Shown in pieces: positions 52,551-61,972 of a DNA stretch of 64,000 nucleotides (positions are counted from its first letter, which is position 1; every line of letters begins with the position of its first letter). Made by a program: the position numbers and the translations under genes. A model generated the notes under the pieces. It searched no databases and was not told the origin of the DNA. It was given only the letters and a program-made list of their open reading frames with translations. Source of the DNA: Arthrobacter sp. B3I4 (GTDB taxonomy: Bacteria; Actinomycetota; Actinomycetes; Actinomycetales; Micrococcaceae); NCBI RefSeq assembly GCF_030816855.1, contig NZ_JAUSYK010000001.1:1178001-1242000 (forward strand), written 5' to 3'.

Positions 52551-53582
52551 ATGGAATACCGCACTCTGGGCGCCAGCGGCGCCGTCGTTTCCAACTACGC
52601 GCTTGGCACCATGACCTTCGGCGCGGAGGCCACGGAGGAACAGTCCCACGCGATCCTGGACGAGTACCTGGCGGCGGGCGGAAACTTCATCGACACCGCC
52701 GACGTGTACTCAGCCGGGGTCTCCGAGGAGATCATCGGCCGCTGGTTCGCCGGCCGCCCGGACGCCCGCGACCGGGTGGTGCTCGCCACCAAGGGCCGCT
52801 TCCCGATGGGCCAGGCACCGAACGACGTCGGCACCTCGCGCCGGCACCTCAACCGCGCATTGGATGACTCGCTCCGCCGCCTCGGCGTTGAGCAGATCGA
52901 CCTGTACCAGTTGCACGCCTGGGATCCCATCACGCCGCTGGAAGAAACCCTGCGTTTCCTGAACGACGCGGTCAGCAGCGGGAAGATTGCTTACTACGGC
53001 TTCTCCAACTTCCTCGGCTGGCAGCTGACCAAGGCTGTGCACGTGGCACGGTCCCACGGCTGGAACCCGCCGGTGACGCTGCAGCCGCAGTACAGCCTGC
53101 TGGTCCGCGAGATCGAGTCGGAAATTGTGCCGGCCTCACTCGACGCCGGGATCGGCCTGCTGCCCTGGTCGCCGCTGGGCGGGGGCTGGCTCTCCGGGAA
53201 ATACAAGCGGGACCAGCCGCCCGCGGGCGCCACCCGGCTGGGCGAGAACCCGAAGCGGGGCATGGAGGCCTGGGAGGCCAGGAACGCCGACCCGCGGACC
53301 TGGGAAATCGTCGACGCCGTCAACGAGATCGCCGGACAACACGACGCAAGCGCCGCCCAGGTGGCACTCGCCTGGCTGGCGGAACAGCCCGCGGTCACCT
53401 CGGTGATTCTGGGCGTCCGCAGCACACAGCAGCTGGCCGACAACCTGGCAGCCGCCGACGTGGTGCTGACCGGGGAGGAGCTGGCGCGGTTGGGTGAGGT
53501 GAGCCGGCCGCGCGTCGGGGTCTACCCGTACGGGCCGATGGCCCAGGAACAGCGGCGCCGGAAGATCACCGGCGGACGCTAA
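52551..53582 (+). CDS. Aldo/keto reductase
   Basis: A 343-residue AKR of the TIM-barrel family. MEYRTLGASGAVVSNYALGTMTFG opens it; GGNFIDTADVYSAGVSEEIIGRW carries D and Y, VVLATKGRF the Lys, and DLYQLHAWDPITPLEETL the His of the AKR tetrad. SVILGVRSTQQLADNL is the cofactor region. NADPH is the expected cofactor. GAGGAG is placed at 52541-52546. Cotranscribed with the preceding SDR. Confidence 0.92.
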   Translation: MEYRTLGASGAVVSNYALGTMTFGAEATEEQSHAILDEYLAAGGNFIDTADVYSAGVSEEIIGRWFAGRPDARDRVVLATKGRFPMGQAPNDVGTSRRHLNRALDDSLRRLGVEQIDLYQLHAWDPITPLEETLRFLNDAVSSGKIAYYGFSNFLGWQLTKAVHVARSHGWNPPVTLQPQYSLLVREIESEIVPASLDAGIGLLPWSPLGGGWLSGKYKRDQPPAGATRLGENPKRGMEAWEARNADPRTWEIVDAVNEIAGQHDASAAQVALAWLAEQPAVTSVILGVRSTQQLADNLAAADVVLTGEELARLGEVSRPRVGVYPYGPMAQEQRRRKITGGR

Positions 53583-53619
53583 GAGAGCAGCGCCGGCTCA
53601 CCCGGCAGCCGGGCGCCCC

Positions 53620-54354
53620 CTATGAGGCCGCGTCCTGGTGGCTGGACCAGATATCGCCGATCTCCTCGGTGGACTGTTCCACGATCCGGCGCATCGCCGC
53701 GTGGGCGGCGTCCGTCTCGGCGCGCTGGATGGCGCTGGCGACGTCGACATGCAGTTGCAGCGCCTCATGCTGGGGCAGGTGCGGCATGAGGCCGTGCTCC
53801 GTCCGGCCGGTGAGGACTTCCGCCACGAGGTTGTGCAGCTGGGAGAACATCGGATTGCCAGAGGCCCGCAGGACGGCGGCGTGGAACTCGATGTCCAGCC
53901 GCAGGAACTCGTCCTGGTCGCCGCGCTGCCCTGCCGCCCACAACCGCGCGGCCTGGCCGACGAGGTCGCTGCCGGTATCCCAGGAAGCCCGTTCGGCAGC
54001 GAGCCGGGCAGCCTGCGGTTCAATCGCGCCGCGAAGTTCGTTCAGGGCCCGCAGCTGGTCCACCCGTCGGGATGAGGCCAGTCGCCAGCGGATCACCTGC
54101 GGATCGTAGAGATTCCAGGATTCCTCCGGCTGCACCACGGTACCGAGCCGGCGCCGGGACGCCAGCATGCCCATCGAGGACAGCACCCGGGTTGCTTCCC
54201 GCACCACAGACCGCGACACACCGTGCTGCGCCTCGAGCTCGTCCAGCCGCACGATCGAGTGCGGCGCCAAGGTCCCCTCGGCAATGGCGAGCCCCAGGGT
54301 CTGGACCAGCACTGAGTGCAGGTCCGCTGGAGACTCCGCCTTTGGGGTTTGCAT
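53620..54354 (-). CDS. GntR/FadR-family regulator of the galactonate-type operon
   Basis: A 244-residue regulator. The winged helix has LVQTLGLAIAEGTLAPHSIVRLDELEAQHGVSRSVVREATRVLSSMGMLASRRRLGTVV. The FCD domain contains ELRGAIEPQAARLAAERA, DEFLRLDIEFHAAVLRASGN and the His in PQHEAL, the set that coordinates a metal and a sugar-acid ligand (DgoR-like). Divergent from the ABC importer / dehydratase operon; the 133-base gap contains the operon promoter. The effector is probably galactonate or a KDG intermediate, by analogy. Confidence 0.88.
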   Translation of the reverse strand: MQTPKAESPADLHSVLVQTLGLAIAEGTLAPHSIVRLDELEAQHGVSRSVVREATRVLSSMGMLASRRRLGTVVQPEESWNLYDPQVIRWRLASSRRVDQLRALNELRGAIEPQAARLAAERASWDTGSDLVGQAARLWAAGQRGDQDEFLRLDIEFHAAVLRASGNPMFSQLHNLVAEVLTGRTEHGLMPHLPQHEALQLHVDVASAIQRAETDAAHAAMRRIVEQSTEEIGDIWSSHQDAAS

Positions 54355-54383
54355 GAATAAATCATACGGGCGGGCGCAAGGGG

Positions 54384-54413
54384 TTGTTTAAGTCTGCTTT
54401 ATTTCTCTAAGAT
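54384..54413 (+). promoter_or_regulatory. Promoter of the sugar-acid operon
   Basis: TTGTTT at 54384-54389 and TAAGAT at 54408-54413 are 18 bases apart, followed by a 5' leader of about 67 bases. TCTGC at 54393 and GCAGA after the -10 form a distant inverted repeat that might belong to the GntR operator. Confidence 0.5.
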
Positions 54414-54487
54414 CGCTGCAGAGCAGATGTAAAGATGCATCCGCACGTGGCTGGACACCATCCGGCCCTGAAGACAAGGGAGTCGTA

Positions 54488-55783
54488 ATGAAGCGGCGTT
54501 CAATTGCGAAGTATGCGGCCGTAGCCGCGGCACTGTCGCTCGGCCTCACCGCCTGTGGCGGCGGCAGCGGCAGCGGCGATGCCAAGGCGGCCGGTACGGT
54601 CCGGGTCACGCTGGCCAACCACGTGTGGACCGAAGGCATCAAGGCAGCCATCCCTGAGTTCGAGAAGGAATCCGGGCTCAAGGTCGAACTCACCCAGCTC
54701 GGTGAGGACCAGCTTTCCGACCAGTACAACGTCAAGCTCAACGCGGGCAGTGACGAAATCGACGTCATGATGTACCGCCCGCTCCAGGAGGGCAAGGCGT
54801 TCGCGAAGAACGGCTACCTCGCCGACCTGACCAGCAAGGTGTCCGGGGACGCCAACTGGGACTGGAAGGACTACCAGGAGGGCCCGGTCAAGGCCTCCAC
54901 TGTTGACGGCAAGGTTGTCGGCGTCCCGATCATCACCGAGCGTGAGGTCCTCTACTACCGCAAGGACCTGCTGCAGGCCGCCGGCGTCGAGGTCCCCAAG
55001 ACCATGGACGAACTCCAGGCCGCAGCCCAGAAGATCTCCGCCGCCAACCCGGACACCGCCGGTTTCGTCGCGCGCACCGGCAAGTCCGCGGCCGTGACCC
55101 AGTTCTCCAGCTTCCTGTACAGCTTCGGCGGTGACTTCATCGGTGCCGACGGCAAGTCCGCCATCGGCAGCGACGCCGCGAAGAAGGCCTACTCCTTCTA
55201 CGGCGGCCTGATCAAGAACTACGGCCCCAAGAACGTCAGCACCGACATGAGCTGGCCCGAGGCAATGGCCATCTTCACCCAGGGCAAGGCAGCCTTCTAC
55301 ACGGAGGCCGACTCGCTTTACAAGAACGCCACTGACCCGGCCAAATCCAAGGTCGCCGACAAGGTCGGTTTCGCAGCCCTCCCTGCCGGCCCGGCCGGTT
55401 CCAAGCCGTACAACATCCCGTCGTGGGGCCTGGCCGTGAACAAGGCCTCCGGCAACCAGGACAACGCCTGGAAGTTCATCCAGTGGGCCACCAGCAAGGA
55501 CCGCACCCTGCAGGCCCAGAAGGCTGGCGTCCCGGGCCCGCGTGCCTCGGTCTGGGCTGACCCGGCCGGAACCTCGACGTACCCGAAGGACCTCGCCGAG
55601 GCCATCGCAGCCAGCGCCAAGAACGGCGTCGGCCACGACCGTCCCGAGGTTGTCACCGTGGGCAAGGCCCGCGAGATCGTCGGCGCTCCGATCGTTGCCA
55701 CCATCACCGGTTCCGACGCTTCGGCAGCAGCCGATTCGGCAAACGACGCCTTCCAGAAGTTCTTGGACAGCGAAAAGAAGTAA
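54488..55783 (+). CDS. ABC sugar-type substrate-binding lipoprotein
   Basis: A 431-residue family 1 extracellular solute-binding protein. The signal peptide ends in the lipobox LTAC (MKRRSIAKYAAVAAALSLGLTACGGGSGSG), so Cys is lipidated and the protein sits on the outer face of the membrane. Family motifs include FEKESGLKVELTQLGEDQLSDQYNVKLNAGSDEIDVMMY and WPEAMAIFTQGKAAFYTEAD. With the two permeases it imports a sugar acid or its oligomer. GAAGACAAGGGAG gives the ribosome binding site. No ATP-binding subunit is encoded here; a shared ATPase elsewhere is presumed. Confidence 0.92.
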   Translation: MKRRSIAKYAAVAAALSLGLTACGGGSGSGDAKAAGTVRVTLANHVWTEGIKAAIPEFEKESGLKVELTQLGEDQLSDQYNVKLNAGSDEIDVMMYRPLQEGKAFAKNGYLADLTSKVSGDANWDWKDYQEGPVKASTVDGKVVGVPIITEREVLYYRKDLLQAAGVEVPKTMDELQAAAQKISAANPDTAGFVARTGKSAAVTQFSSFLYSFGGDFIGADGKSAIGSDAAKKAYSFYGGLIKNYGPKNVSTDMSWPEAMAIFTQGKAAFYTEADSLYKNATDPAKSKVADKVGFAALPAGPAGSKPYNIPSWGLAVNKASGNQDNAWKFIQWATSKDRTLQAQKAGVPGPRASVWADPAGTSTYPKDLAEAIAASAKNGVGHDRPEVVTVGKAREIVGAPIVATITGSDASAAADSANDAFQKFLDSEKK

Positions 55784-55815
55784 CGCACCCGGCGCCCTGC
55801 GCCTGGCTCCAGACC

Positions 55816-55852
55816 CCCGGCGGGACGGCTGCACAGCCGCCGTCCCGCCGGG
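55816..55852 (+). promoter_or_regulatory. Intercistronic hairpin after the binding-protein gene
   Basis: CCCGGCGGGACGGC (55816-55829) pairs perfectly with 55839-55852 around a 9-base loop in the 110-base gap before the permeases. It is suited to partial termination or 3'-end protection, which would give more binding protein than permease. Confidence 0.6.
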
Positions 55853-55893
55853 ACCACGCTCTTAGCTTCACCCCCAAACTCTTTAGGTGAACC

Positions 55894-56868
55894 ATGTCTG
55901 TTCTGAACACCTCACGCGGGAACACGTCCCGCGGCGCAGCCCGGGGCGCCAGCCGCGGGACGGCTCGAACGTCCGGCCCGCAGAGAAACTTCTCTGCCTG
56001 GGCGAACCGGCACCGCAAGTGGCTCTTTGCCGCGCCGGCCATGATCTTCGTCGGCGTCCTGATCATCTTTCCGCTGGCCTGGACGCTCTACCTGAGCCTG
56101 ACCGACTCGCAGGGCTCGGTCCGGGCAGCCACCGAGTTTATCGGTCTGCAGAACTACGCGACCGTCCTCGCCGACGTCGACCGGTTCTGGCCCGCGGTGG
56201 GCCGCACGCTGACCTTCACCGGCCTGGCTCTGGTCTGCGAGGTTGTTCTGGGCATGGGCATCGCCCTGCTGCTGTGGCGGCCGTTCCGCGGGGAAAAGTG
56301 GGTGCGCGTCGCCATCTTGCTGCCACTGGTCGCCACCCCGGTCGCCGTCGGCATGATGTGGCGGCTGATCTTCGACCCCAACATCGGCTTCGCCAACCAG
56401 CTGCTCGGCATGATCGGCATTCCGGCGCAGCCGTGGCTCTCCGGCCAGGACACGGCCCTGGGCACCACTATCTTCATGGACATCTGGCAATGGACCCCCA
56501 TGGTGGTCCTGATCCTGCTCGCCGGCCTCACCTCACTCTCCGAGGAGCCGGACGAGGCTGCCCGGATGGACGGCGCGAACGCCTTCCAGCGCTTCTTCTT
56601 CATCACCCTGCCGCTGATGATGCCGACCGTCATTGTCGCCATCCTGCTGCGCGGCATCGACGCGCTGAAAACCTTCGACATCCTTTACGCCACCAAGGGC
56701 AAGGGCGGCGGCTCCTTCCACGAGGTGGAGACGCTCAATGTCTACGCCTACGGCCTGAGCTTTGACTACAACCAGTACGGGCTCTCCTCCGCGGTGCTGA
56801 TCCTGTTCTTCATGATCATCATCGGCACCATGTGGCTGCTGACCATGCGCAAGAAAGCGGTAAGTTAA
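55894..56868 (+). CDS. ABC sugar permease, MalF/UgpA-like
   Basis: A 324-residue inner-membrane permease with six main membrane segments. The first is KWLFAAPAMIFVGVLIIFPLAWTLYLSL; the EAA loop EPDEAARMDGANAFQRFFFITLPLMMP contacts the ATPase. A long basic cytosolic N-terminus (30 residues with several ARG-GA repeats) precedes the first segment. The start could also be inside it. Its stop overlaps the next ATG (TAATG). Confidence 0.9.
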   Translation: MSVLNTSRGNTSRGAARGASRGTARTSGPQRNFSAWANRHRKWLFAAPAMIFVGVLIIFPLAWTLYLSLTDSQGSVRAATEFIGLQNYATVLADVDRFWPAVGRTLTFTGLALVCEVVLGMGIALLLWRPFRGEKWVRVAILLPLVATPVAVGMMWRLIFDPNIGFANQLLGMIGIPAQPWLSGQDTALGTTIFMDIWQWTPMVVLILLAGLTSLSEEPDEAARMDGANAFQRFFFITLPLMMPTVIVAILLRGIDALKTFDILYATKGKGGGSFHEVETLNVYAYGLSFDYNQYGLSSAVLILFFMIIIGTMWLLTMRKKAVS

Positions 56869-57758
56869 TGACCGTCCTGAACGAGAACCTCGCACCCCAG
56901 ACGCCGGCAGCCGGACAGACACCGGCGCGGCGCCGCCGCAAGCCGCTGGCCACCCGCGCCTACAAGGTATTCCGGGTGGCGGCCCTGATCGCCGTCGTGC
57001 TCTTCCTGATCGCCCCGCTGATCTGGATGTTGCTGGCCTCCTTCAAGACCAACGTCGACATTTATGACACGGGCAAGTCGCTCCTCTTCACGCCCACCGG
57101 CGAGAACTACGCCAACGTGCTGCAGCGCAACAACTACTTCGTCTTCATCTTCAACAGTTTCTGGGTGGCCTTCGTTTCCACCGCACTGTCGCTGGTGCTC
57201 GGTGTCCCGGCGGCCTACGCCATGAGCCGCTTCACGATGCACCGCTCCGCCCTGGTGGTCCTGATGGCCCGCGTCATCCCCGGCGTCTCTCTGCTGGTGC
57301 CCTGGTACTACGTCTTCTCCAACCTGAAGATGGTCGGCGGCTTCGAGGTGCTGATCCTCAGCCACATGTTCGTGGCGCTGCCGCTGATCGTTTACATCAT
57401 GATGAGCTACTTCGATTCACTGCCGCTGGAGCTGGAAGAATCCGCGCAGGTGGACGGCCTCACCCCGATCGGCGCCTTCCGCCGGATCACGCTGCCGCTC
57501 TCCGTCGCCGGCATGGCTACCGCGGGCATCCTGTCCTTCATCTTCTCGTGGAACAACTTCATGTTCGCCCTGGTGCTCTCCGGCTCCAAGACCAAGACCC
57601 TCCCGGTCGCGATCTTCGACTTCGTCTCCTACGCCAGCATCGACTGGGGCGGACTAATGGCGGCCGCCACCGTGGTGACCATCCCGATCATGATCATCGC
57701 GCTCTTCACGCAGAAGTACATTGTCTCCGGCATGACCGCCGGCGCGACCAAGGGCTAG
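56868..57758 (+). CDS. ABC sugar permease, MalG/UgpE-like
   Basis: A 296-residue permease with six membrane segments, beginning MTVLNENLAPQTPAAGQ. The EAA motif is ELEESAQVDGLTPIGAFRRITLPLSVAG. It follows its partner by overlap (TAATG), so the heterodimer is made stoichiometrically. Together with the lipoprotein it forms the importer. Confidence 0.92.
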   Translation: MTVLNENLAPQTPAAGQTPARRRRKPLATRAYKVFRVAALIAVVLFLIAPLIWMLLASFKTNVDIYDTGKSLLFTPTGENYANVLQRNNYFVFIFNSFWVAFVSTALSLVLGVPAAYAMSRFTMHRSALVVLMARVIPGVSLLVPWYYVFSNLKMVGGFEVLILSHMFVALPLIVYIMMSYFDSLPLELEESAQVDGLTPIGAFRRITLPLSVAGMATAGILSFIFSWNNFMFALVLSGSKTKTLPVAIFDFVSYASIDWGGLMAAATVVTIPIMIIALFTQKYIVSGMTAGATKG

Positions 57759-57765
57759 GCAGCAG

Positions 57766-58914
57766 ATGACACGCATCAGCAGGATTGAAACCTTCCTCGT
57801 CGCCCCGCGCTGGCTGTTCGTCCGGATCGAGACCGACAGCGGGATCGTCGGCTGGGGCGAGGCCAGCTGCGAGGGCCGCAGCGAAACGGTCCGCACCGCC
57901 GTCGGCCAGCTTTCCGAACTGCTGGTCGGCCAGGACGCGCTGCGGATCGAGGACCACTGGCAGGTCATGACCAAGGGCTCCTTCTACCGCGGCGGCCCCA
58001 TCCTGGCCAGCGCCGTCTCCGGCCTGGACCAGGCGCTGTGGGACATCGCCGGCAAACACTTCAACACCCCGGTGCACCAGCTCCTGGGCGGCCACGTGCG
58101 GGACCGGATCCGGATGTACGGCTGGGTGGGCGGCGATGAGCCGAACGAAGTGGCGGACCAGATCAGCGCGCAGCTGGCGGTCGGGCTCACCGCGGTAAAG
58201 ATGAACGCCAGCGGCCGGATGAGCCCGGTCGCCACGGTGGCGGAGCTCGACGGCGTCGTGCGCCGCGTCGCCGCCGCCCGCGAAGTCCTGGGCGACCATC
58301 GCGACGTCGCGGTCGACTTCCATGGGCGCTTCAGCCTGGCCAACGCCCGCCGCGTCGCTCCGCTGCTGGAACCGTACCGGCCGTTTTTCCTCGAAGAACC
58401 CGTCGTCCCGGAGAACACGCACCTGCTGCGCGAGTTCACTTCCTCCACCACGACGCCGGTTTCCACCGGTGAGCGGCTGTACAGCCGGCAGGAGTTCCTG
58501 CCTGCGCTGCAGGCCGGCATCGCGGTGGCCCAGCCGGACCTTTCCCACGCCGGCGGCATTACCGAGGTCCGCAAGATCGCCTCGCTGGCCGAAATCTATG
58601 AGGTCCAGCTGGCCCCGCACTGCCCGCTCGGTCCGCTGGCGCTGGCCGCCTGCCTGCAGGTCGGCTTCGCCACCCCCAACTTCCTGATCCAGGAACAGAG
58701 CATCGGCATCCACTACAACCAGGGCGCCGAGGTGCTGGACTACGTGGTGGACAAATCGCCGCTAAAATTCGTCGACGGCCACATCGAACGGCTCACCGGG
58801 CCCGGCCTCGGCATCGAAATCGACGAGGCCGTGGTCCGGGCCGCAGACAAGCGCGGCCACGCCTGGCGCGGCCCCATCTGGCGCCACCCCGACGGCGCCT
58901 TCGCAGAATGGTGA
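57766..58914 (+). CDS. dgoD: D-galactonate dehydratase (enolase superfamily)
   Basis: A 382-residue mandelate-racemase-type dehydratase converting D-galactonate to 2-keto-3-deoxygalactonate. The metal ligands and bases are visible: VDFHGRF (Asp and His), FLEEPV, STGERLYSR and APHCPLGP with the general-base His. The C-terminus IWRHPDGAFAEW matches galactonate dehydratases closely. AGGCAGCAG is a weak ribosome binding site seven bases after the permease stop. The aldolase starts within or just after its stop codon. Confidence 0.88.
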   Translation: MTRISRIETFLVAPRWLFVRIETDSGIVGWGEASCEGRSETVRTAVGQLSELLVGQDALRIEDHWQVMTKGSFYRGGPILASAVSGLDQALWDIAGKHFNTPVHQLLGGHVRDRIRMYGWVGGDEPNEVADQISAQLAVGLTAVKMNASGRMSPVATVAELDGVVRRVAAAREVLGDHRDVAVDFHGRFSLANARRVAPLLEPYRPFFLEEPVVPENTHLLREFTSSTTTPVSTGERLYSRQEFLPALQAGIAVAQPDLSHAGGITEVRKIASLAEIYEVQLAPHCPLGPLALAACLQVGFATPNFLIQEQSIGIHYNQGAEVLDYVVDKSPLKFVDGHIERLTGPGLGIEIDEAVVRAADKRGHAWRGPIWRHPDGAFAEW

Positions 58915-58919
58915 AGAAC

Positions 58920-59594
58920 ATGACAGACCCACTGACCCCCGATCTCCTGCTGGCAGGGATCCGCGACGCCCGGCTGGTAGCCATCGTCCGCGGCACCGAC
59001 GGCGGCGCCGCGGCCAAGGCCGCCCTCACCGCGATGGAAGAAGGCTTCCGTTACGTTGAAATCGCCCTCACCACCCCGGGCGCACTGGAAGCCATCCGCG
59101 CGGTCCGCGCGGCGGCTCCCGCTGGCTCCTTCGTCGGCGCGGGCACTGTCCTGACCGGGGCGGACGTCGAGGAGGTGGCCGACGCCGGCGGGCAGTTCAT
59201 CGTGACGCCGTCGCTGGCAAGCTCGATCCAGGAGGCGGCCCGACTCGGCATCCCCGTCCTCGCCGGGGCGATGACTCCCAGCGAGGCGTACGAGGCGATG
59301 AACCGCGGCGCCACCGCAGTGAAACTCTTCCCCGCCTCCAGCGGCGGTCCCGGCTACCTGAAAGCACTGCGCGACCCCTTCCCGGGCATCCCGTTCATAG
59401 CCGTGGGCGGCGTCGGCGTCGATGAGGCAACCGGCTACTGGGAAGCGGGCGCGGTCGCCGTCGGCGTCGGCGGGCCCCTGTTCGGCGACGCCGCTTCCGG
59501 CGGCGACCTTGCCCCGGTCCGCGAACGGGCCCGCGCGTTCGTTGCCCTGGCCGCAGACTTCGGCCGCTGGGCCGCCGCCGGTCCGCCGCGGTGA
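58920..59594 (+). CDS. dgoA: KDPG/KDPGal aldolase
   Basis: A 224-residue class I aldolase that should split 2-keto-3-deoxy-6-phosphogalactonate (or -gluconate) into pyruvate and glyceraldehyde-3-phosphate. VEIALTTPGALEAI holds the catalytic Glu and TAVKLFPASSGGPGYLKALRDPFPGIPFIAVGGV holds the Schiff-base Lys and phosphate-binding residues. The ATG at 58920 or 58908 (overlapping the dgoD stop) may start translation. The following kinase overlaps its stop (GTGA). Confidence 0.88.
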   Translation: MTDPLTPDLLLAGIRDARLVAIVRGTDGGAAAKAALTAMEEGFRYVEIALTTPGALEAIRAVRAAAPAGSFVGAGTVLTGADVEEVADAGGQFIVTPSLASSIQEAARLGIPVLAGAMTPSEAYEAMNRGATAVKLFPASSGGPGYLKALRDPFPGIPFIAVGGVGVDEATGYWEAGAVAVGVGGPLFGDAASGGDLAPVRERARAFVALAADFGRWAAAGPPR

Positions 59595-60565
59595 CCGTCG
59601 ACCTGCTCACCCTCGGCGAATCAATGGTGTCACTGCGGTCGGGCGGCCCCTTGTCCGCCGGCGGCAGCCTCAGCATGCACGTCGCCGGAGCGGAGTCGAA
59701 CGTTGCCGTCGGCGTAGCCCGGCTCGGCCACAGCGTCGCATGGGCCGGGGTGGTGGGCGCGGACCCGCACGGTGAGTTCATCCTGCGGCAGCTGCGGAGC
59801 GAGGGCATCGCAGTACAGCACCGGGTGGAGCCGGTGCGGTCCACCGGGGTGATGTTCCTGGAGCGGCGCACGGCGGACATCAGCCGCGCCTACTACTACC
59901 GGGCCGGGTCCGCCGGCTCCACTCTCAGCCGGGAGGACGTTGACCAGGCCTTCAGCGCCGGCGCCCGCGTCCTGCATCTGACCGGGATCACCGCTGCCCT
60001 CAGCGCTGACGCCCGGCGTGCCGTGGAGTACGCCGCCGCGCGCGGCAGCGCCGAAGGGCTGGTGGTATCCCTCGACGTCAACTACCGGAGCAAGCTCTGG
60101 TCCCGCGACGAGGCCCGGGCCGTACTGACCCCGCTCGCCCGCCATGCCACCGTCCTGATCGCCTCCGACGACGAACTCGGACTCGTCGCCGACGGCGGTG
60201 CCGCCGTCGGGAGAGCGAACCCGGAGGCAACCGAACTGGCAATGGCAGCCGAACTGCTGGACGCAGGCGTCCGGGAGGTCGTCGTCAAGCGCGGCGCCGC
60301 TGGCGCCGGCGTGCACACCGCGGCCGGCCGCTCGGAGGCTCCGGCTGTCCGGGTCACCAGTATCGACACTGTCGGTGCGGGGGATGCCTTCACTGCCGGC
60401 TACCTTTCGGCCCTGCTCGACGGCGGCGACGTAGAGGCCCGGCTGCGGCGCGGGACCCTCGCCGGCGCCTTTGCCGTCAGCACCGCCGGCGACTCCGAAG
60501 GCCTCCCCAGTGCTACGGAACTGGCGCTCTTGGATGCGGCCCTGGACGGAAGCACGCACCGCTAA
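59591..60565 (+). CDS. 2-keto-3-deoxygluconate/galactonate kinase (PfkB family)
   Basis: A 324-residue sugar kinase phosphorylating the 2-keto-3-deoxy sugar acid. LTLGESMVSLRSGGPLS, NVAVGVARLGHSVAWAGVVGADPHGEFI and DTVGAGDAFTAGYLSALL (anion hole and catalytic Asp) are standard PfkB motifs. The GTG at 59591 overlaps the aldolase stop. Its class (PfkB) is typical of KDG kinases; the galactonate pathway in enterobacteria uses another kinase family, so the dgoK symbol is not given. Confidence 0.88.
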   Translation: MTVDLLTLGESMVSLRSGGPLSAGGSLSMHVAGAESNVAVGVARLGHSVAWAGVVGADPHGEFILRQLRSEGIAVQHRVEPVRSTGVMFLERRTADISRAYYYRAGSAGSTLSREDVDQAFSAGARVLHLTGITAALSADARRAVEYAAARGSAEGLVVSLDVNYRSKLWSRDEARAVLTPLARHATVLIASDDELGLVADGGAAVGRANPEATELAMAAELLDAGVREVVVKRGAAGAGVHTAAGRSEAPAVRVTSIDTVGAGDAFTAGYLSALLDGGDVEARLRRGTLAGAFAVSTAGDSEGLPSATELALLDAALDGSTHR

Positions 60566-60621
60566 CTTCCCCGAACCATCCCATCCCCCGCTCACGCTCC
60601 GCTTGAAAGGCCCCCTAAAAC

Positions 60622-61851
60622 GTGAAAATCATTGCTGCAGAAGTCTTTGTCACCAGCCCCTCCCGGAACTTCGTGACACTGCGGATCACCACCGATGATG
60701 GTGTCACCGGTATCGGTGACGCGACCCTCAACGGCCGCGAACTGGCCGTCGCCGCTTATCTGAAGGAGCACGTTGCTCAGCTGCTGATCGGCAAGGACCC
60801 GCACCGGATCGAGGACACCTGGCAGTTCCTCTACCGGTCCTCGTACTGGCGCCGGGGTCCGGTGACGATGGCCGCGATCGCCGCCGTGGACATGGCGTTG
60901 TGGGACATTAAGGGCAAGGTGGCAGGGCTGCCGGTGTACCAGCTGCTGGGCGGGGCATCCCGGAACGGGCTGCGCGCGTACGGTCACGCCTCGGGCGCAG
61001 ACCTGGAGTCGTTGTTCGATTCGGTCCGCGAGCACCTGGAGCTCGGTTACAAGTCGATCCGGATCCAGACTGCAGTGCCTGGGATCAAAGCCGTCTACGG
61101 CGTCGCCGCGCAGGCCCAGGCCTCGGGGGAGCGCTACGACTACGAACCGGCCGGGCGGGGAGCTTTCCCGCTGGAGGAGGACTGGGACACCCGGGCCTAC
61201 CTGCGGCACCTGCCCACCGTCTTCGAAGCAGTCCGGAACGAGTTCGGCCCGGAGTTGCCGTTGCTGCACGACGGGCACCACCGGATGACACCGATCCAGG
61301 CCGCGAAACTCGGCAAGGCGCTCGAACCCTACGACCTGTTCTGGCTGGAGGACTGCACTCCGGCGGAGAACCAGGAGGCGCTGCGCCTGGTCCGGTCCCA
61401 CACCACGACTCCGCTGGCGATCGGCGAAATCTTCAACACCGTCTACGACTTCCAAAGCATCATCAAGGAACAGCTGATCGACTACGTCCGGGCCGCGTCC
61501 ACGCACTTCGGCGGCATCTCGCCGCTCAAGAAGGTGATGGACTACGCCGCTCAGTACCAGATCAAATCCGGCTTCCACGGCCCCACGGACATCTCTCCGG
61601 TCGGGTTCGCCGCGCAGCTCCACGTGGGCCTGGCGATCCACAACTACGGGATCCAGGAGTACATGCAGCACTCGGCCGCCACGAACGAGGTCTTTGAGCA
61701 GTCCATGACGTTCGTGGACGGCTACCTGCACCCGGGCGAAACCCCCGGCATCGGCGTCGAGTTCAACGAGGAAGCGGCCGCGGCGTACCCGTACCAGCAG
61801 GCCTACCTGCCCTACAACCGCCTGGTCGACGGAACGGTTCACGACTGGTGA
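60622..61851 (+). CDS. D-mannonate dehydratase-like enolase-superfamily protein (ManD/RspA type)
   Basis: A 409-residue enzyme that would dehydrate D-mannonate (or D-gluconate) to 2-keto-3-deoxygluconate. The signature is [80 protein letters not shown] and [13 protein letters not shown], the order of metal ligands and bases in the ManD subgroup. Some ManD-subgroup members have weak or no activity, so the substrate is open. GTG start at 60622 with GAAAGG 11 bases upstream. Last gene of the operon, 56 bases after the kinase. Confidence 0.85.
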   Translation: MKIIAAEVFVTSPSRNFVTLRITTDDGVTGIGDATLNGRELAVAAYLKEHVAQLLIGKDPHRIEDTWQFLYRSSYWRRGPVTMAAIAAVDMALWDIKGKVAGLPVYQLLGGASRNGLRAYGHASGADLESLFDSVREHLELGYKSIRIQTAVPGIKAVYGVAAQAQASGERYDYEPAGRGAFPLEEDWDTRAYLRHLPTVFEAVRNEFGPELPLLHDGHHRMTPIQAAKLGKALEPYDLFWLEDCTPAENQEALRLVRSHTTTPLAIGEIFNTVYDFQSIIKEQLIDYVRAASTHFGGISPLKKVMDYAAQYQIKSGFHGPTDISPVGFAAQLHVGLAIHNYGIQEYMQHSAATNEVFEQSMTFVDGYLHPGETPGIGVEFNEEAAAAYPYQQAYLPYNRLVDGTVHDW

Positions 61852-61886
61852 GCTGCCCCGGCCGGTGAGCGGCAACTGAACCAAGA

Positions 61887-61927
61887 AGGTCCCGGGCGGC
61901 GAGTCCATGCTCAGCCGCCCGGGACCT
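61887..61927. terminator. Terminator of the sugar-acid operon
   Basis: AGGTCCCGGGCGGC (61887-61900) pairs perfectly with 61914-61927 (14 bases) around a 13-base loop, followed by GGCTTGTT. It lies between convergent genes. Confidence 0.8.
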
Positions 61928-61972
61928 GGCTTGTTAAGGGCTGCCAGGGGCGGGCCCCGGCGGCACGCCGGC

